DNA of 64,000 bases, taken from the NCBI GenBank assembly GCA_016936535.1, contig JAFGXP010000001.1, positions 1 to 64,000 of the forward strand. Reading direction: 5' to 3'. The notes below the pieces were generated by a model. It was not told the origin of the DNA. It searched no databases and worked only from the letters and a program-made list of their open reading frames with translations. Made by a program: the position numbers and the translations under genes. Shown here one piece after another: positions 63,482-64,000 of the stretch. Each line of letters starts with the position of its first letter. The stretch's first letter is position 1. The stretch is from Thiotrichales bacterium. Lineage in GTDB: Bacteria > Pseudomonadota > Gammaproteobacteria > Thiomicrospirales > Thiomicrospiraceae.

Positions 63482-63999
63482 TCTTCGCCCTCCTCTGTTT
63501 GCACGCGCATCTGCTGGCGCACTTCCGGCAGACGCAACGCCAGATAGGCATTGGCATATTTCACATCATCCTCTTTAGCAAATGCCATTCGTGCATCGCC
63601 CTGCTGAATTTGTCGCGCCAAATCCTCAACCTCATCTTTTAAAGACTGCAATAGATCGTCCCACTGCACCTGATAAAACTCGCTATTCTCTTTTTCGGAA
63701 AGCTTGCTAAAAATCTTTGTACCGCTTTTCGGCAAAATAGCTTCATCCTCAACCAGCGCGCTAAAACTGACGCCATCATCGGAATGCAGTAGCCCGTAGC
63801 CGATACCGCAAATTCCGTCGCTGAGTTGCTTAACCATCTTGTCTTGCGACTCCGCACCGATCTGCGCCAGTGCATGCAGATAAACCGCCAACTGCGGCGC
63901 TTGCAACGGCGTTTTCAGCAGATCATTAATGCTCGCCTTACCGCTCTTATAGTCGATAATCAGCGCCTTGCCGTCCACTTGGTCGATGCGGTCGATAAT
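63478..63999 (-). CDS. AddB-like PD-(D/E)XK nuclease, C-terminal part only
   Basis: The frame is open to the right edge, so only the C-terminal ~173 codons are seen. They contain IIDRIDQVDGKALIIDYKSG, the D-(D/E)xK core of the RecB-like nuclease found at the C-terminus of AddB/RexB and of the related 'probable DNA repair protein' family. A helical tail follows. It precedes and overlaps addA by four bases. The first internal ATG (63978) is not the true start. Whether the missing part has the inactive helicase domain of AddB cannot be seen. Confidence 0.7.
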   Translation of the reverse strand: MIDRIDQVDGKALIIDYKSGKASINDLLKTPLQAPQLAVYLHALAQIGAESQDKMVKQLSDGICGIGYGLLHSDDGVSFSALVEDEAILPKSGTKIFSKLSEKENSEFYQVQWDDLLQSLKDEVEDLARQIQQGDARMAFAKEDDVKYANAYLALRLPEVRQQMRVQTEEGEE

Positions 64000-64000
64000 C

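Overview
The window is a stretch of gammaproteobacterial chromosome of intermediate GC. The gene content (glycolate oxidase GlcDEF beside a glyoxylate aminotransferase, an AddAB-like recombination nuclease, a SufBCDS iron-sulfur operon, and a cell-wall cluster flanked by rnpB-rsmI-lpoA on one side and lpxC-dciA-secA-argJ on the other) fits an autotrophic sulfur oxidiser of the Thiomicrospira/Hydrogenovibrio/Thiomicrorhabdus type. That taxonomic placement is inference. Almost every base is coding. I saw no insertion sequence, CRISPR array or tRNA.

Layout from left to right. 1-1926: 5' part of an SNF2-type helicase that leaves the window. 2.0-11.6 kb: coaE, the glcDEF glycolate oxidase operon diverging from an alanine/serine-glyoxylate aminotransferase, an SDR dehydrogenase, rlmC, a Nudix-ThiE fusion and hisC. 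11.8-22.0 kb (mostly minus strand): argJ, secA, dciA (plus strand), lpxC, ftsA, ftsQ, ddl and murC, which form the distal half of the division and cell-wall (dcw) cluster. 22.1-35.0 kb: a block that interrupts dcw, with sufBCDS, a degenerate COG0523-like protein with znuA, divergent znuCB, folA-thyA-lgt and a chemoreceptor. 35.2-48.8 kb: the proximal half of dcw on the minus strand, read as mraZ, rsmH, ftsZ, ftsL, ftsI, murE, murF, mraY, murD, ftsW, murG. It starts from a near-consensus promoter with three MraZ boxes. 49.4-55.1 kb: rnpB, dacB, rsmJ, rsmI, lpoA, yraN. 55.1-64 kb: ppsA, a small methyltransferase, a WYL-regulator/nuclease chimera, and an addB-addA-like pair running off the right edge.

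How the parts work together. The dcw genes build lipid II (MurC-F, MraY, MurG, Ddl) and the divisome (FtsA/I/L/Q/W/Z). LpoA and the DacB carboxypeptidase act on finished wall. GlcDEF with the aminotransferase converts glycolate to glyoxylate and then glycine, the salvage route expected in a RuBisCO autotroph.

The points most worth attention are: (i) ftsZ sits between rsmH and ftsL instead of after ftsA, and a hairpin occupies the vacated ftsA-lpxC junction; (ii) a WYL regulator is fused in frame to a second, diverged copy of the AddA C-terminal nuclease, with an in-frame TAA at codon 16 after a perfect Shine-Dalgarno, which reads as a scar of locus replacement; (iii) a COG0523-like protein downstream of znuA has lost its GTPase motifs; (iv) several perfect inverted repeats lie in leaders (ppsA start, sufB-sufC, ftsZ-ftsL).
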